This document shows positions 1 through 7,095 of a stretch of DNA of 16,423 nucleotides, one piece after another; position 1 is the stretch's first letter; each line of letters starts with the position of its first letter. Source of the DNA: CBDUBS01 sp965365445 (GTDB lineage Bacteria > Bacteroidota > Rhodothermia > Rhodothermales > DASSAV01); contig CBDUBS010000072.1 in assembly GCA_965365445.1 (NCBI GenBank), positions 1 to 16,423 on the forward strand, written 5' to 3'. A program made the position numbers and the translations under genes. The notes under the pieces were generated by a model. That model searched no databases and had not been told where the DNA came from. It saw nothing but the letters and a program-made list of their open reading frames with translations.

Positions 1-1415
1 AGGCGGGCATCCCGACGTTCAACTACCCGGATACGGCGGCCCGGCTGTTCAACTACATGTGGCAGTACAGCTATAGCCTCAACGGCATTTATGAGACGCC
101 GTCGCTATCCGACCAGTCCGGGATGGTGCGATCCGATCAGGCGGCCGACCTCATCGAGCGGGTCCGCCGCTCCGGTCGCGATCTGCTGACCGAGTTCGAG
201 TCCAAAGAACTGCTGGGATACTACGGCATTCCGACCGTCGAAACCCGCATTGCCGAGACGGAGGAGGAAGCCGTCGAGGCGGCAGACGCCATAGGGTACC
301 CGGTCGTGCTGAAACTCCATTCCACCGTCATCACGCACAAAACCGACGTGGGCGGGGTGCGGCTGAATCTGGCCGATGCGGACGACGTACGCCATGCATA
401 CAGGGCCATCCGCTCTCGCCTGGAGGAACTGGGTCGCCTGGAGGCGTTCGACGGGGTAACCGTCCAGCAAATGATCAAACTGGAAGGGTACGAAATCATC
501 ATCGGTTCCAGTGTAGACGCTCAGTTTGGTCCCGTGCTCCTGTTCGGATCAGGGGGGCAGCTCGTGGAAGTTTACAAGGACCGCGCTCTGGCTCTGCCGC
601 CCCTGAACTCAACACTGGCGCGGCGCATGATGGAGCAGACGAAGATATTCGGCGCGCTGAAAGGCGTTCGCGGGCGTCCCCCGGTGGATATCGATGCGCT
701 GGAGCAGCTCATGGTCCGGTTCAGCCAGCTCGTCGTGGAGCAGCGGCTGATCAAGGAAATCGACATCAACCCGCTGCTTGCTTCACACGAGCGCCTCATC
801 GCCCTCGATGCCCGCGTCGTGCTGCACCCGGAGGAAACCGGGCCGGAGGACCTGCCCATGCCCGCCATCAGGCCGTACCCGAGCCAGTACGTAACGGAAG
901 GGATCATGAAGGACGGAAGCCGATACCGGATTCGCCCGATCCGTCCGGAAGACGAGCCCAAAATGGTCCAGTTCCACAACCAGCTTTCCGAACAGAGCGT
1001 GTATCTTCGGTATGCTTCCATGATGAAGCTCAGCCAGCGGGTGGCGCACGAGCGGCTCGCCCGGATCTGCTTCATCGACTACGATCAGGAAATGGCCCTG
1101 GTTGCGGAGGTGGATAACCCCGAGAGCGGCATGAAGGAAATCATCGGCGTCGGCCGCCTCACCAAATTGTACGGCGTACCCGACGGCGAGTTTGCCCTCA
1201 TCGTAACCGACGCCTACCAGTACAAAGGGGTAGGCACGGAATTGCTCCGGCGACTCGTGGATGTAGGCCGGGCTGAAGGGCTCGAGCGCATCCTGGCCGA
1301 CATCCTCGTGCAGAACCACGCCATGCAGCATGTCTGTAAGGCCGTCGGCTTCACCATCGTGCGCACGGCCGATGCCGAAGATCCCATGGTTAAAGCAGTA
1401 AAAGTACTCAATTAG
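1..1415 (+). CDS. Pat-type acyl-CoA ligase/GNAT acetyltransferase fusion, 5' end outside window
   Basis: The reading frame is open from the first full codon at base 3, so the ATG at 57 is internal and the start lies upstream. The visible 470 residues begin with the tail of the CoA-ligase region (GIPTFNYPDTAARLFNY). An ATP-grasp domain of the NDP-forming acyl-CoA synthetase beta type follows at about residues 45-275, with YPVVLKLHS, FGPVLLFGSGG and KEIDINPLL. A GNAT domain covers about 305-465, with the acetyl-CoA-binding loop YQYKGVGTELL and a Glu in DGEFALIV where Pat enzymes carry their catalytic Glu. Proteins of this shape either make acyl-CoA from acid and nucleotide triphosphate or, like Salmonella Pat, acetylate lysines of enzymes such as acetyl-CoA synthetase. 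In Pat the ligase half is a dead, regulatory domain. The phosphohistidine that would separate these options lies outside the window. No partner gene is adjacent. The family call is firm; the exact function is open. Confidence 0.88.
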   Translation, partial: AGIPTFNYPDTAARLFNYMWQYSYSLNGIYETPSLSDQSGMVRSDQAADLIERVRRSGRDLLTEFESKELLGYYGIPTVETRIAETEEEAVEAADAIGYPVVLKLHSTVITHKTDVGGVRLNLADADDVRHAYRAIRSRLEELGRLEAFDGVTVQQMIKLEGYEIIIGSSVDAQFGPVLLFGSGGQLVEVYKDRALALPPLNSTLARRMMEQTKIFGALKGVRGRPPVDIDALEQLMVRFSQLVVEQRLIKEIDINPLLASHERLIALDARVVLHPEETGPEDLPMPAIRPYPSQYVTEGIMKDGSRYRIRPIRPEDEPKMVQFHNQLSEQSVYLRYASMMKLSQRVAHERLARICFIDYDQEMALVAEVDNPESGMKEIIGVGRLTKLYGVPDGEFALIVTDAYQYKGVGTELLRRLVDVGRAEGLERILADILVQNHAMQHVCKAVGFTIVRTADAEDPMVKAVKVLN

Positions 1416-1426
1416 CAACGACAGGA

Positions 1427-1455
1427 GAGCGGAGGAACGATCCTGTAACCCGCTC
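1427..1455 (+). terminator. Hairpin 12 nt after the Pat-type gene, possible terminator
   Basis: An outer stem GAGCGG (1427-1432) pairs with CCGCTC (1450-1455), and an inner stem AGGA/TCCT (1433-1436 with 1441-1444) closes on an ACGA loop. The hairpin starts 12 nt after the stop codon. It is followed only by GAACCCTTT, without a proper T-tract, so it may act as a weak terminator, an mRNA 3' end stabiliser, or nothing. Confidence 0.3.
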
Positions 1456-1504
1456 GAACCCTTTCGCCTGAAATCGCTTAAACGAACAGGTTGCCGAACC
1501 AGGG

Positions 1505-1540
1505 CGGCCGCTGAAATCATACGGCTGCCCGAAGCGGCCG
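1505..1540 (+). other. GC-rich inverted repeat in the leader of the histidine kinase gene
   Basis: CGGCCGCT (1505-1512) and AGCGGCCG (1533-1540) form a perfect 8-bp stem with a 20-nt loop. It ends about 12 nt before the ribosome binding site of the kinase gene. A shorter competing stem, GCCCG (1527-1531) with CGGGC (1539-1543), overlaps it. It could be a leader hairpin or an operator-like palindrome. There is no T-tract, so it is not a classic intrinsic terminator. Confidence 0.35.
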
Positions 1541-1552
1541 GGCTCTCCGAAA

Positions 1553-1558
1553 GAAGGG
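1553..1558 (+). promoter_or_regulatory. Ribosome binding site supporting a GTG start at 1564
   Basis: GAAGGG lies 5 nt before the GTG at 1564. The next in-frame ATG codons, at 1597 and 1702, have no comparable purine-rich box in front, so the GTG start is preferred for the kinase. Confidence 0.5.
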
Positions 1559-1563
1559 CCGGG

Positions 1564-3180
1564 GTGCTTCTCCTCGCAAACCAGTTCGTGAAGTGTATGT
1601 ACAGTACCGCCGAACCCGATCCGGACCGGGGCGACCCGGCCTTCGAGCGAAACGTCAACGAAGCGGAATCCGTCCAAACGACGGGCTTCGAAGCCGAGGC
1701 GATGTACCACAATCTCCTCGAACTGTTGCCCGATACGGTCGTCTTCACCGATATCCGGGGGCGTCTGCTTTACGTAAACGAGGCCGGAATGCGCCTGCTT
1801 GGAGGAGACGCCGGTCTCATCGGCCAATCGCTGTGGGATTTCGTCCATCCGGAGGGGCGCGCCTCGGCGCAGGAGCGATCCCGACGCCTGCTTCGTGGGG
1901 AACGCCTCGACCTCGTAGAGGAAACCCTGGTGTCGCGCGACGGCCGCGAGCTGTACGTCGAAAGCTCCTCCATCCCTATGCAGTACCGGGGCCGCCCGGC
2001 AATCCTGACTACCATACGGGACGTCACCGCTCGCAAAAAGGCGCACGAGGAGGTCGATCGGCGCGAACGGCGATTTCAGGAAATAGCCGACACGGCGCCG
2101 GTCCTGATCGGCATGAGTGAATCGGACGGTTCGTTCAGCTTTTTCAATGAAAGCTGGCTGACATTTTCCGGCGCCACAGACGAAAACCTGCTGGAAGGAC
2201 AGTGGTGGAACGATATCCATCCCCACGACCGCGAGCCTTTTATCCTGGTTTACCACGCCGCGCTCGACAGGCGCGAGCCCTTTACGGTCGAGTGGCGTAT
2301 GCGCCGCTCCGACGGCAGATACCGTTGGCTGCTCGGAACCGCCGTGCCCCGTTACGGGGCATCCGGTTCCTTTTCGGGCTATATATGGTCCTGTGTTGAT
2401 ATTACCGAGAGGAAGGAGGGTGAAATCGAACTGCTCGGCGCCCGCAACCGGGCCGAGGAGATGGCCCGTCTGAAATCGGCGGTGCTGACGAACGTAACGC
2501 ACGAAGTGCGTACACCGCTGACCGTCATCCTCGGGTTTACGTCCATGTTGCGGCAGGGCGTCCGGCCCGAGTACAAGCGCTTCGTACACGTCATCGAGCG
2601 CAGCGGGAAGCGGCTGCTGCTTATGCTGGACTCGATTTTGGACCTCGCCCAGCTGGAGGCGGGGGCGCTGGAAGTGGACGAAGCGCCGTTCGACATCAAC
2701 GATGCCGTACATAACGCCGCAGAGGCGGCGCGTCCCCTTATCGAGGAAAAAGGCCTTACACTGGAAGTTCGCTTCGCCGAGGAGCGGGTGACCGCTCAAC
2801 AGGGGCACCGCATTCTTTCCCGTGTTCTGGATTATCTGCTCGATAACGCTGTCAAATTCACCGACCGGGGCTCGGTGGAACTGGCCGTTGAGCCGGAGAA
2901 AGACCATGTACGCATCGTGGTTCGGGATACCGGGGTCGGTATCGACCCGGCATTTCTGCCGCGCGTTTTCGAGGAGTTCTCTCAGGAGAGCACCGGTCTT
3001 GAACGGACGTATCAGGGAAGTGGCATCGGGCTGACCGTTTCCCGCCGGCTCCTCGAGCGACTCGGCGGAGACATTCAGGTGACGAGCCGCAAGGGAGAAG
3101 GATCGGAATTCGCTATTATCTATCCCGCTGTCGCCGGTCGTTCGGAACGATCGGTTCAGCAGCCCTCCATCCACGTTTGA
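1564..3180 (+). CDS. Soluble PAS-PAS sensor histidine kinase
   Basis: A 538-residue protein if it starts at the GTG with the good RBS; ATG 1597 would remove 11 residues. Order of parts: an unstructured N-terminus, PAS 1 at about 47-155 (LLELLPDTVVFTDIRGRLLY), PAS 2 at about 165-285, a short coiled coil, HisKA at about 303-368 with the H-box THEVRTPL (phospho-acceptor His313), and HATPase at about 410-520 with N-box LLDNAVKFT (Asn428), G1 DTGVGID (455), F-box FEEFSQ and G2 GSGIGLTVS. All catalytic boxes are intact. There is no membrane segment, signal peptide, HAMP or receiver domain, so it should sense a cytosolic cue through its PAS domains (ligand unknown). It should pass phosphate to a response regulator not encoded in this window. 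The TerB-repeat gene follows after 10 nt, so the two are probably one transcript. Confidence 0.93.
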   Translation: MLLLANQFVKCMYSTAEPDPDRGDPAFERNVNEAESVQTTGFEAEAMYHNLLELLPDTVVFTDIRGRLLYVNEAGMRLLGGDAGLIGQSLWDFVHPEGRASAQERSRRLLRGERLDLVEETLVSRDGRELYVESSSIPMQYRGRPAILTTIRDVTARKKAHEEVDRRERRFQEIADTAPVLIGMSESDGSFSFFNESWLTFSGATDENLLEGQWWNDIHPHDREPFILVYHAALDRREPFTVEWRMRRSDGRYRWLLGTAVPRYGASGSFSGYIWSCVDITERKEGEIELLGARNRAEEMARLKSAVLTNVTHEVRTPLTVILGFTSMLRQGVRPEYKRFVHVIERSGKRLLLMLDSILDLAQLEAGALEVDEAPFDINDAVHNAAEAARPLIEEKGLTLEVRFAEERVTAQQGHRILSRVLDYLLDNAVKFTDRGSVELAVEPEKDHVRIVVRDTGVGIDPAFLPRVFEEFSQESTGLERTYQGSGIGLTVSRRLLERLGGDIQVTSRKGEGSEFAIIYPAVAGRSERSVQQPSIHV

Positions 3181-3190
3181 ATCCGGCGTA

Positions 3191-4012
3191 ATGGCGCTCA
3201 ACCCAACCGATCACGACCGGGCCCACGATCTGGCCTTCATCTACCTGTATGTGGCGCATGGTACGGATCATCATCTCTCCGACCGGGAGCTGGATGCCGT
3301 CGTCAACCGCATTCACGGCCGATGGGAAGACTCCAGCGTCCAGTCGGCCCGCGACATTGTCATGGCGGCGCTTTCCACTTACGATGCTTCTCCGAACCCG
3401 TTAACCGATGTGACCCGCGCCATGATGAGCTTGCGGCAGGATCTCGATCCCTCGCAACGGACGGCCATCGTTGACGACCTCGTTCGTATCGGCCGCGCCG
3501 ACGGCGTGCTGCTCGAACGGGAGAGAAACATCATTGCGAGCATAGCCGAAACCTGGGGCATCGAGGTGCAATTCGAAGCGGCCGGCTCGGAATACGAGGA
3601 CCACGAGACGATAGGTGTTCTGCACGATCTAGCGTTTATCTACCTCGTCCTGGCGCATAGCACCGATTCCGAACTGAGCGAAAAGGAGGAGCAGGTTATC
3701 CTTCAGAAGCTGCGTTACTGGCAGCCTCGGCATTCGGAGTCGGACACCCGCCGCGTCCTCGAAGCGGCCCGACGACGTTATGCACTGGGCCCGGACGAAA
3801 CGGCTCTGGCCTCTTCCGTTACGGCCGTTCGATCGGCCCTGCCGGAAGAGCAGCGCCGGACGGTTCTGGAAGACCTCGTCCAGATAGCCAACGCTGACGG
3901 TTTTTTTCTCGATAACGAGGAGGACATGATCAACCACCTCATGCAGGCATGGGAGCTATCGGCCGCGGCCAATTTTCCGGTCAAGGCGGGGCGTAAAGAT
4001 AGACACTCATGA
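3191..4012 (+). CDS. Tandem TerB-like repeat protein
   Basis: A 273-residue soluble, acidic, helical protein built from two copies of one domain, at about residues 13-124 and 146-255. Each copy opens with DLAFIYL and AH(G/S)TD, then an LS-x-x-E segment, and closes with a D-L-V-(R/Q)-I-x-(R/N)-ADG motif followed by an acidic residue. The A-D-G and L-x-x-x-E signatures, one pair per half-repeat, resemble TerB (tellurite-resistance/DjlA-type) domains, in which acidic residues can bind metal. No other ter gene is nearby, so a tellurite role should not be assumed. The gene starts 10 nt after the histidine kinase stop, with no clear Shine-Dalgarno, which suggests translational coupling and a job linked to the kinase. 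The call as TerB-like rests on motif recognition only. Confidence 0.75.
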   Translation: MALNPTDHDRAHDLAFIYLYVAHGTDHHLSDRELDAVVNRIHGRWEDSSVQSARDIVMAALSTYDASPNPLTDVTRAMMSLRQDLDPSQRTAIVDDLVRIGRADGVLLERERNIIASIAETWGIEVQFEAAGSEYEDHETIGVLHDLAFIYLVLAHSTDSELSEKEEQVILQKLRYWQPRHSESDTRRVLEAARRRYALGPDETALASSVTAVRSALPEEQRRTVLEDLVQIANADGFFLDNEEDMINHLMQAWELSAAANFPVKAGRKDRHS

Positions 4013-4042
4013 TTATAAATGTATACTTTCCCCAGGCTGAGC

Positions 4043-4073
4043 GGGGGTGTTTGCCTTATGGTTGCACACCCTC
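4043..4073 (+). terminator. Weak hairpin after the TerB-repeat gene
   Basis: GGGTGT (4045-4050) pairs with ACACCC (4066-4071), extended by one G-T and one G-C pair. It sits about 30 nt past the stop codon. A smaller CCCC/GGGG stem just before overlaps it. No T-tract follows, so its role as a terminator is doubtful. The region 4013-4130 otherwise shows nothing recognisable. Confidence 0.25.
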
Positions 4074-4130
4074 CGGCTATTCGAGCCACCTCGCTTAAGG
4101 GAGCAGTTTTATTGCTTTTACATACAAAAT

Positions 4131-4168
4131 GAAAGCGGCGGAGCCGCGCTGAGGCCGCTCCGCCGCTT
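4131..4168 (-). terminator. Intrinsic terminator of the groES-groEL operon
   Basis: A perfect 12-bp stem, AAGCGGCGGAGC (4133-4144) with GCTCCGCCGCTT (4157-4168), has a 12-nt loop. Read on the minus strand, it starts 20 nt after the groEL stop and is followed by TTTCATTTTG, a broken T-tract. It could also slow plus-strand transcription arriving from the kinase/TerB pair, since the two operons converge here. Confidence 0.75.
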
Positions 4169-4188
4169 CCCTATGCAGGACGTTCTTT

Positions 4189-5820
4189 TTAGAAGTCCAT
4201 GCCGCCGCCCATGCCGCCCGGAGGCATCGCCGGAGCTTTCTCCTGCTCGGGCTTGTCGGCCACAACGGCCTCGGTCGTCAACAGCAGGCTCGCCACAGAC
4301 GCCGCATTCTCCAGCGCCGTGCGCGTCACCTTCGTCGGATCGATCACGCCCTGGCTGATCAAGTTGCCGTACTGTTCGGTCTGCGCGTTGAAGCCGAAAT
4401 CGTCCGAACCCTCACGCACCCGCTGCACGACGATCGAGCCTTCCACACCGGCATTGACCACGATCTGGCGCAGGGGCTCTTCCAGCGCTCGCCGGATGAT
4501 CTTTACGCCGATCTCCTGGTCCGGGTTGTCGGTCGCCAGATCTTCCAGCGCATCCAGCGCCCGAAGGTACGCTACACCGCCGCCGGGCACGATGCCCTCC
4601 TCGATGGCCGCACGCGTGGCATGGAGCGCATCTTCGACACGCGCCTTCTTCTCCTTCATCTCCGGCTCGGTCGCGGCACCGATTTTCAGTACGGCCACGC
4701 CGCCGGAGAGCTTCGCCAGGCGCTCCTGGAGCTTCTCCCGGTCGTAGTCGCTGGTGGTCGTCTCGATCTGCTGACGAATCTGACCCACGCGCGCCCGGAT
4801 CTGATCTGCCTCTCCGGCTCCGTCCACGACGGTCGTGTTGTCCTTGTCGATCACGACGCGCTTGGCGCGGCCCAGGTAGCTCATCGTCGCGTTCTCGAGC
4901 TTGTAGCCCTTCTCTTCCGAAATCACCGTCCCGCCGGTGAGCACCGCTATGTCCTCCAGCATCGCCTTGCGACGATCCCCGAAACCGGGCGCCTTCACCG
5001 CGGCTACCTTCAGCGTGCCCCGCAGCTTGTTCACCACCAGCGTCGCCAGCGCCTCGCCTTCGACGTCCTCAGCCACGATCAGCAGCGGAGCTCCCATCTG
5101 GGCGATCTTCTCCAGAATGGGCAGCAGGTCCTTCATCGTGGAGATCTTCTTGTCGTGGATGAGCAGGAACGGATCTTCAAGTACCGTCTTCATCCCTTCC
5201 GGATCAGTCACGAAGTACGGCGAGAGATAGCCCCGGTCGAACTGCATACCTTCCACCACGTCGAGCGTCGTGTCGGTGCCCTTGGCTTCCTCGACCGTAA
5301 TCACCCCGTCTTTGCCTACCTTGTCGAACGCATCGGCAATCAGATCGCCGATCGTACGGTCGTTGTTGGCCGAGATCGCCGCTACCTGCGCAATCTCCTC
5401 CTTGTCCTGGATCTCCCGGCTCTGGCTGCGAAGCGCCCCCACGACGGCTTCCACCGCCTTGTCGATGCCGCGCTTGAGGTCCATCGGGTTAGCCCCGGCC
5501 GTGACGTTCTTCATGCCGCTGGTGATAATCGCCTGCGCCAACACGGTAGCCGTCGTCGTACCGTCGCCGGCTACGTCGCTCGTTTTCGAGGCGACTTCCT
5601 TGACCATCTGCGCCCCTACGTTCTCCAGCTTGTCCTCGATGTCGATTTCCTTGGCGACCGTGACGCCATCCTTGGTCACCGTCGGTGCGCCGAACTTCTT
5701 CTCGATGATCACGTTGCGCCCCTTCGGACCAAGGGTGACCTTGACCGCGTTGGCCAGCGTGTCCACCCCGCGCTTGAGCGAGGCCCGCGCGTCGGTGTCG
5801 AATATGATCTGCTTCGCCAT
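4189..5820 (-). CDS. groEL: Chaperonin GroEL (Hsp60)
   Basis: A 543-residue cytosolic chaperonin subunit; fourteen of these form the double ring that folds proteins with GroES and ATP. The start is the ATG at 5820 giving MAKQIIFDTDAR, with AAGGA 10 nt upstream; a longer in-frame extension to 5922 is unlike the family and was rejected. Visible hallmarks are the ATP-site motif GDGTTTATVLA (Asp86), VTLGPKGRNVIIEK near residue 28, the apical-domain segment PGFGDRRKAMLEDIA, the intermediate-domain EEGIVPGGGVAYLR and the flexible tail MPPGGMGGGMDF. Length is normal (E. coli 548). It is the second gene of an operon with groES, 117 nt downstream of it. Control is expected through the CIRCE site in front of groES. 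Confidence 0.99.
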   Translation of the reverse strand: MAKQIIFDTDARASLKRGVDTLANAVKVTLGPKGRNVIIEKKFGAPTVTKDGVTVAKEIDIEDKLENVGAQMVKEVASKTSDVAGDGTTTATVLAQAIITSGMKNVTAGANPMDLKRGIDKAVEAVVGALRSQSREIQDKEEIAQVAAISANNDRTIGDLIADAFDKVGKDGVITVEEAKGTDTTLDVVEGMQFDRGYLSPYFVTDPEGMKTVLEDPFLLIHDKKISTMKDLLPILEKIAQMGAPLLIVAEDVEGEALATLVVNKLRGTLKVAAVKAPGFGDRRKAMLEDIAVLTGGTVISEEKGYKLENATMSYLGRAKRVVIDKDNTTVVDGAGEADQIRARVGQIRQQIETTTSDYDREKLQERLAKLSGGVAVLKIGAATEPEMKEKKARVEDALHATRAAIEEGIVPGGGVAYLRALDALEDLATDNPDQEIGVKIIRRALEEPLRQIVVNAGVEGSIVVQRVREGSDDFGFNAQTEQYGNLISQGVIDPTKVTRTALENAASVASLLLTTEAVVADKPEQEKAPAMPPGGMGGGMDF

Positions 5821-5863
5821 AGCTATGCTTTCCTTTTTCGTTGATGATACATTGCTGCTCGTT

Positions 5864-5900
5864 TCCGGCTTTCGCCGGAGACCACACGGCCGAAACCGTG
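5864..5900 (-). other. Two hairpins in the groES-groEL spacer
   Basis: TCCGGC (5864-5869) pairs with GCCGGA (5874-5879) over a 4-nt loop, and CACGG (5885-5889) pairs with CCGTG (5896-5900) over a 6-nt loop. Both stems read equally on the minus-strand mRNA, between the groES stop and the groEL RBS. Neither has a T-tract. They may be processing or stability elements, or may partly reduce read-through into groEL. Confidence 0.4.
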
Positions 5901-5937
5901 CGGCGTTACATGCTCCGGGCATTGTCTGCGCCGGGTG

Positions 5938-6231
5938 TTACTTGCTCGCGATCACGCCCAGGATGTCGCTCTCGCGCATGATCAGGTAGTCCTCGCTGTC
6001 GAGCGAGATCTCGGTGCCGGAATACTTGCCGTAGAGCACGGTGTCGCCCTCCTTGACCGTCATGTCGATCTTGGCTCCGTTCTCGACGCGGCCCGGACCC
6101 ACGGCGACGATCGTGCCGCGCTGGGGCTTCTCCTTTGCGGTGTCCGGAATGAACAGGCCCGAGGCGGTCTTCTCCTCGGCCGGCTCCGGGCGCACCACCA
6201 CCCGGTCGGCCAACGGTTTGATGCTGGTCAT
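5938..6231 (-). CDS. groES: Co-chaperonin GroES (Hsp10)
   Basis: A 97-residue protein, the usual length. It forms the seven-membered lid of the GroEL folding chamber. The family signature is complete: IKPLADRVVVRPEPAEEKTA at the N-terminus, the mobile loop that contacts GroEL (TASGLFIPDTAKEKPQRG, about 22-39), GTIVAVGPG, VKEGDTVLYGKYSGTEI and the C-terminal EDYLIMRESDILGVI. The start ATG at 6231 is fixed by the strongest RBS in the window, 9 nt upstream. It is the first gene of the groES-groEL operon, and the promoter and CIRCE operator lie 40-105 nt upstream. It is transcribed divergently from the DUF2085-type gene. Confidence 0.99.
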   Translation of the reverse strand: MTSIKPLADRVVVRPEPAEEKTASGLFIPDTAKEKPQRGTIVAVGPGRVENGAKIDMTVKEGDTVLYGKYSGTEISLDSEDYLIMRESDILGVIASK

Positions 6232-6240
6232 GTAACGTAT

Positions 6241-6247
6241 CCTCCCT
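6241..6247 (-). promoter_or_regulatory. Strong ribosome binding site of groES
   Basis: On the minus strand AGGGAGG lies 9 nt before the groES ATG. It is a near-ideal Shine-Dalgarno, unlike most other genes in the window, which have weak or no such box. Confidence 0.8.
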
Positions 6248-6271
6248 GTTATGTGGTTTTAGTTTTCGTTG

Positions 6272-6298
6272 TTAGCACTCCTTACTGTTGAGTGCCAG
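6272..6298 (-). promoter_or_regulatory. CIRCE operator (HrcA-binding site)
   Basis: Read on the minus strand, CTGGCACTC, a 9-nt spacer and GAGTGCTAA match the CIRCE consensus TTAGCACTC-N9-GAGTGCTAA at 16 of 18 arm positions, with the downstream arm perfect. It lies just after the -7 element of the groES promoter, at the expected transcription start, so bound HrcA would block initiation. HrcA would release it on heat shock or when GroEL is occupied. No hrcA gene is in the window. Confidence 0.93.
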
Positions 6299-6302
6299 CG
6301 CG

Positions 6303-6334
6303 CAAAGTTACAAAAACCTCCTGCTGAATGTCAA
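6303..6334 (-). promoter_or_regulatory. Bacteroidota-type promoter of groES-groEL
   Basis: On the minus strand TTGACA (6334-6329) is followed by TAACTTTG (6310-6303). The second box is an exact match to the Bacteroidota -7 element TAnnTTTG, and the TTG lies 21 nt upstream of it, inside the usual 17-23 nt range. The predicted start falls at about 6296-6298, on the edge of the CIRCE site. Confidence 0.75.
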
Positions 6335-6446
6335 TGGGGGACCGTTATCCTGATTCCACCTACTGGCGTTGTTAGTGAACCGGAAGGGGCACAGAGAGGT
6401 TAAACTTGTTACATTAAAGCAACGTCACGGAGTTGCCTTTACCGTC

Positions 6447-6950
6447 ATGCATCCGATCATCCATCGTCCCGCCTGGGTTGCTGCGTTTGCAATCGCGGCT
6501 TTGCTGCCGGTGCTGGCCGTACTGCCTCCGTTTGTGAGCGACCCGCTGCGTGTGGGGATCATGCTGGTGTTCTCACCTCTATGCCACCAGATCCCGGAGC
6601 GCTCCTTCCACCTGCACGGCGCCTCCCTGGCCGTCTGCCACCGGTGTCTCGGGATATATCTGGGTATGGCAGGCGCAATCGGGGTTTTTCCGCTTTTTGC
6701 GGGGGTTGCACGCCGCCTGGTGCACTGGGATAGGGTGATTCTGGCAGGCGCCCTCGGCATGGCCGGGGTGGACTGGGCGGCCGGTATGCTGGATATATGG
6801 CATAGTCCTCCGTTGGGGCAGGCCGCTACGGGGGCCGTATTCGGGGCCGTTGCCGGAGTGCTCATAGCCCGCGCCGTGGCCGGGGAAGGTAAGGCCACAA
6901 TCGGACCGTCCCGGGACGTTTCCCGGGAAAACGGGTTGGCCGGCGGGTGA
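6447..6950 (+). CDS. DUF2085-type small membrane protein
   Basis: A 167-residue integral membrane protein from ATG 6447. A longer reading from the TTG at 6369 would add 26 polar residues and overlap likely promoter DNA, so I did not use it. About four hydrophobic segments are visible, near residues 10-30, 70-88, 95-115 and 125-145. Between the first two lies the conserved block SPLCHQIPERS (Cys46, His47) and CHRCLGIYLG (Cys64, Cys67), the signature I associate with the DUF2085 family of uncharacterised membrane proteins. The paired Cys/His residues could bind a metal or form disulphides; this is inference. The C-terminal 25 residues are polar. It is divergent from groES and 145 nt ahead of the next gene. 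Function is unknown. Confidence 0.75.
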   Translation: MHPIIHRPAWVAAFAIAALLPVLAVLPPFVSDPLRVGIMLVFSPLCHQIPERSFHLHGASLAVCHRCLGIYLGMAGAIGVFPLFAGVARRLVHWDRVILAGALGMAGVDWAAGMLDIWHSPPLGQAATGAVFGAVAGVLIARAVAGEGKATIGPSRDVSRENGLAGG

Positions 6951-7043
6951 TCGCGATTTATCTTAACGGAACGCAAGCTATTCGTCGCACGGCGGCCGGT
7001 GAACCGCCTCGATGCCCGGCTTCTCGGCCCCCTCAAGCCTCAG

Positions 7044-7062
7044 GTCCGCACCCGTGCGGGAC
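7044..7062 (+). other. Small hairpin in the 6951-7095 spacer
   Basis: GTCCGCA (7044-7050) pairs with TGCGG and AC (7055-7062) around a CCCG loop with one bulged G. There is no T-tract. It may mark the end of the DUF2085-type transcript or the leader of the next gene. I saw no good promoter in this spacer. Confidence 0.25.
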
Positions 7063-7095
7063 AACCGGGCGCTCATCCGAAACGTTCAACATCCT

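Noticed and set aside
1408..3201. A 597-codon open frame on the minus strand opposite the histidine kinase
   Set aside because: It mirrors the kinase in GC-rich DNA, its translation shows no recognisable domain, and the plus-strand kinase has all catalytic motifs.
4045..4071. The same GGGTGT/ACACCC arms here and at 16279-16292, as a shared operator
   Set aside because: The arms are short, the spacers differ (15 versus 2 nt), and the neighbouring genes are unrelated; chance is the simpler reading.
4061..4100. A GGCTATTCGAGCC stretch resembling a tRNA T-arm
   Set aside because: The stem is too short and the loop is wrong on both strands, and no acceptor or anticodon stems could be fitted around it.
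4621..5844. A 407-codon plus-strand open frame over groEL
   Set aside because: Antisense shadow of a highly conserved gene; the translation is His/Arg/Leu-rich and resembles nothing known.
5821..5922. N-terminal extension of GroEL to 5922
   Set aside because: GroEL proteins begin MAKQ or similar; the extension covers the spacer hairpins and RBS.
6401..6408. TAAACTTG as a -7 promoter box for the DUF2085-type gene
   Set aside because: One mismatch, and the only TTG upstream is 29 nt away, outside the normal spacing.
6369..6446. TTG-initiated N-terminal extension of the DUF2085-type protein
   Set aside because: The extra 26 residues are polar and unlike the family; ATG 6447 places the first helix normally.
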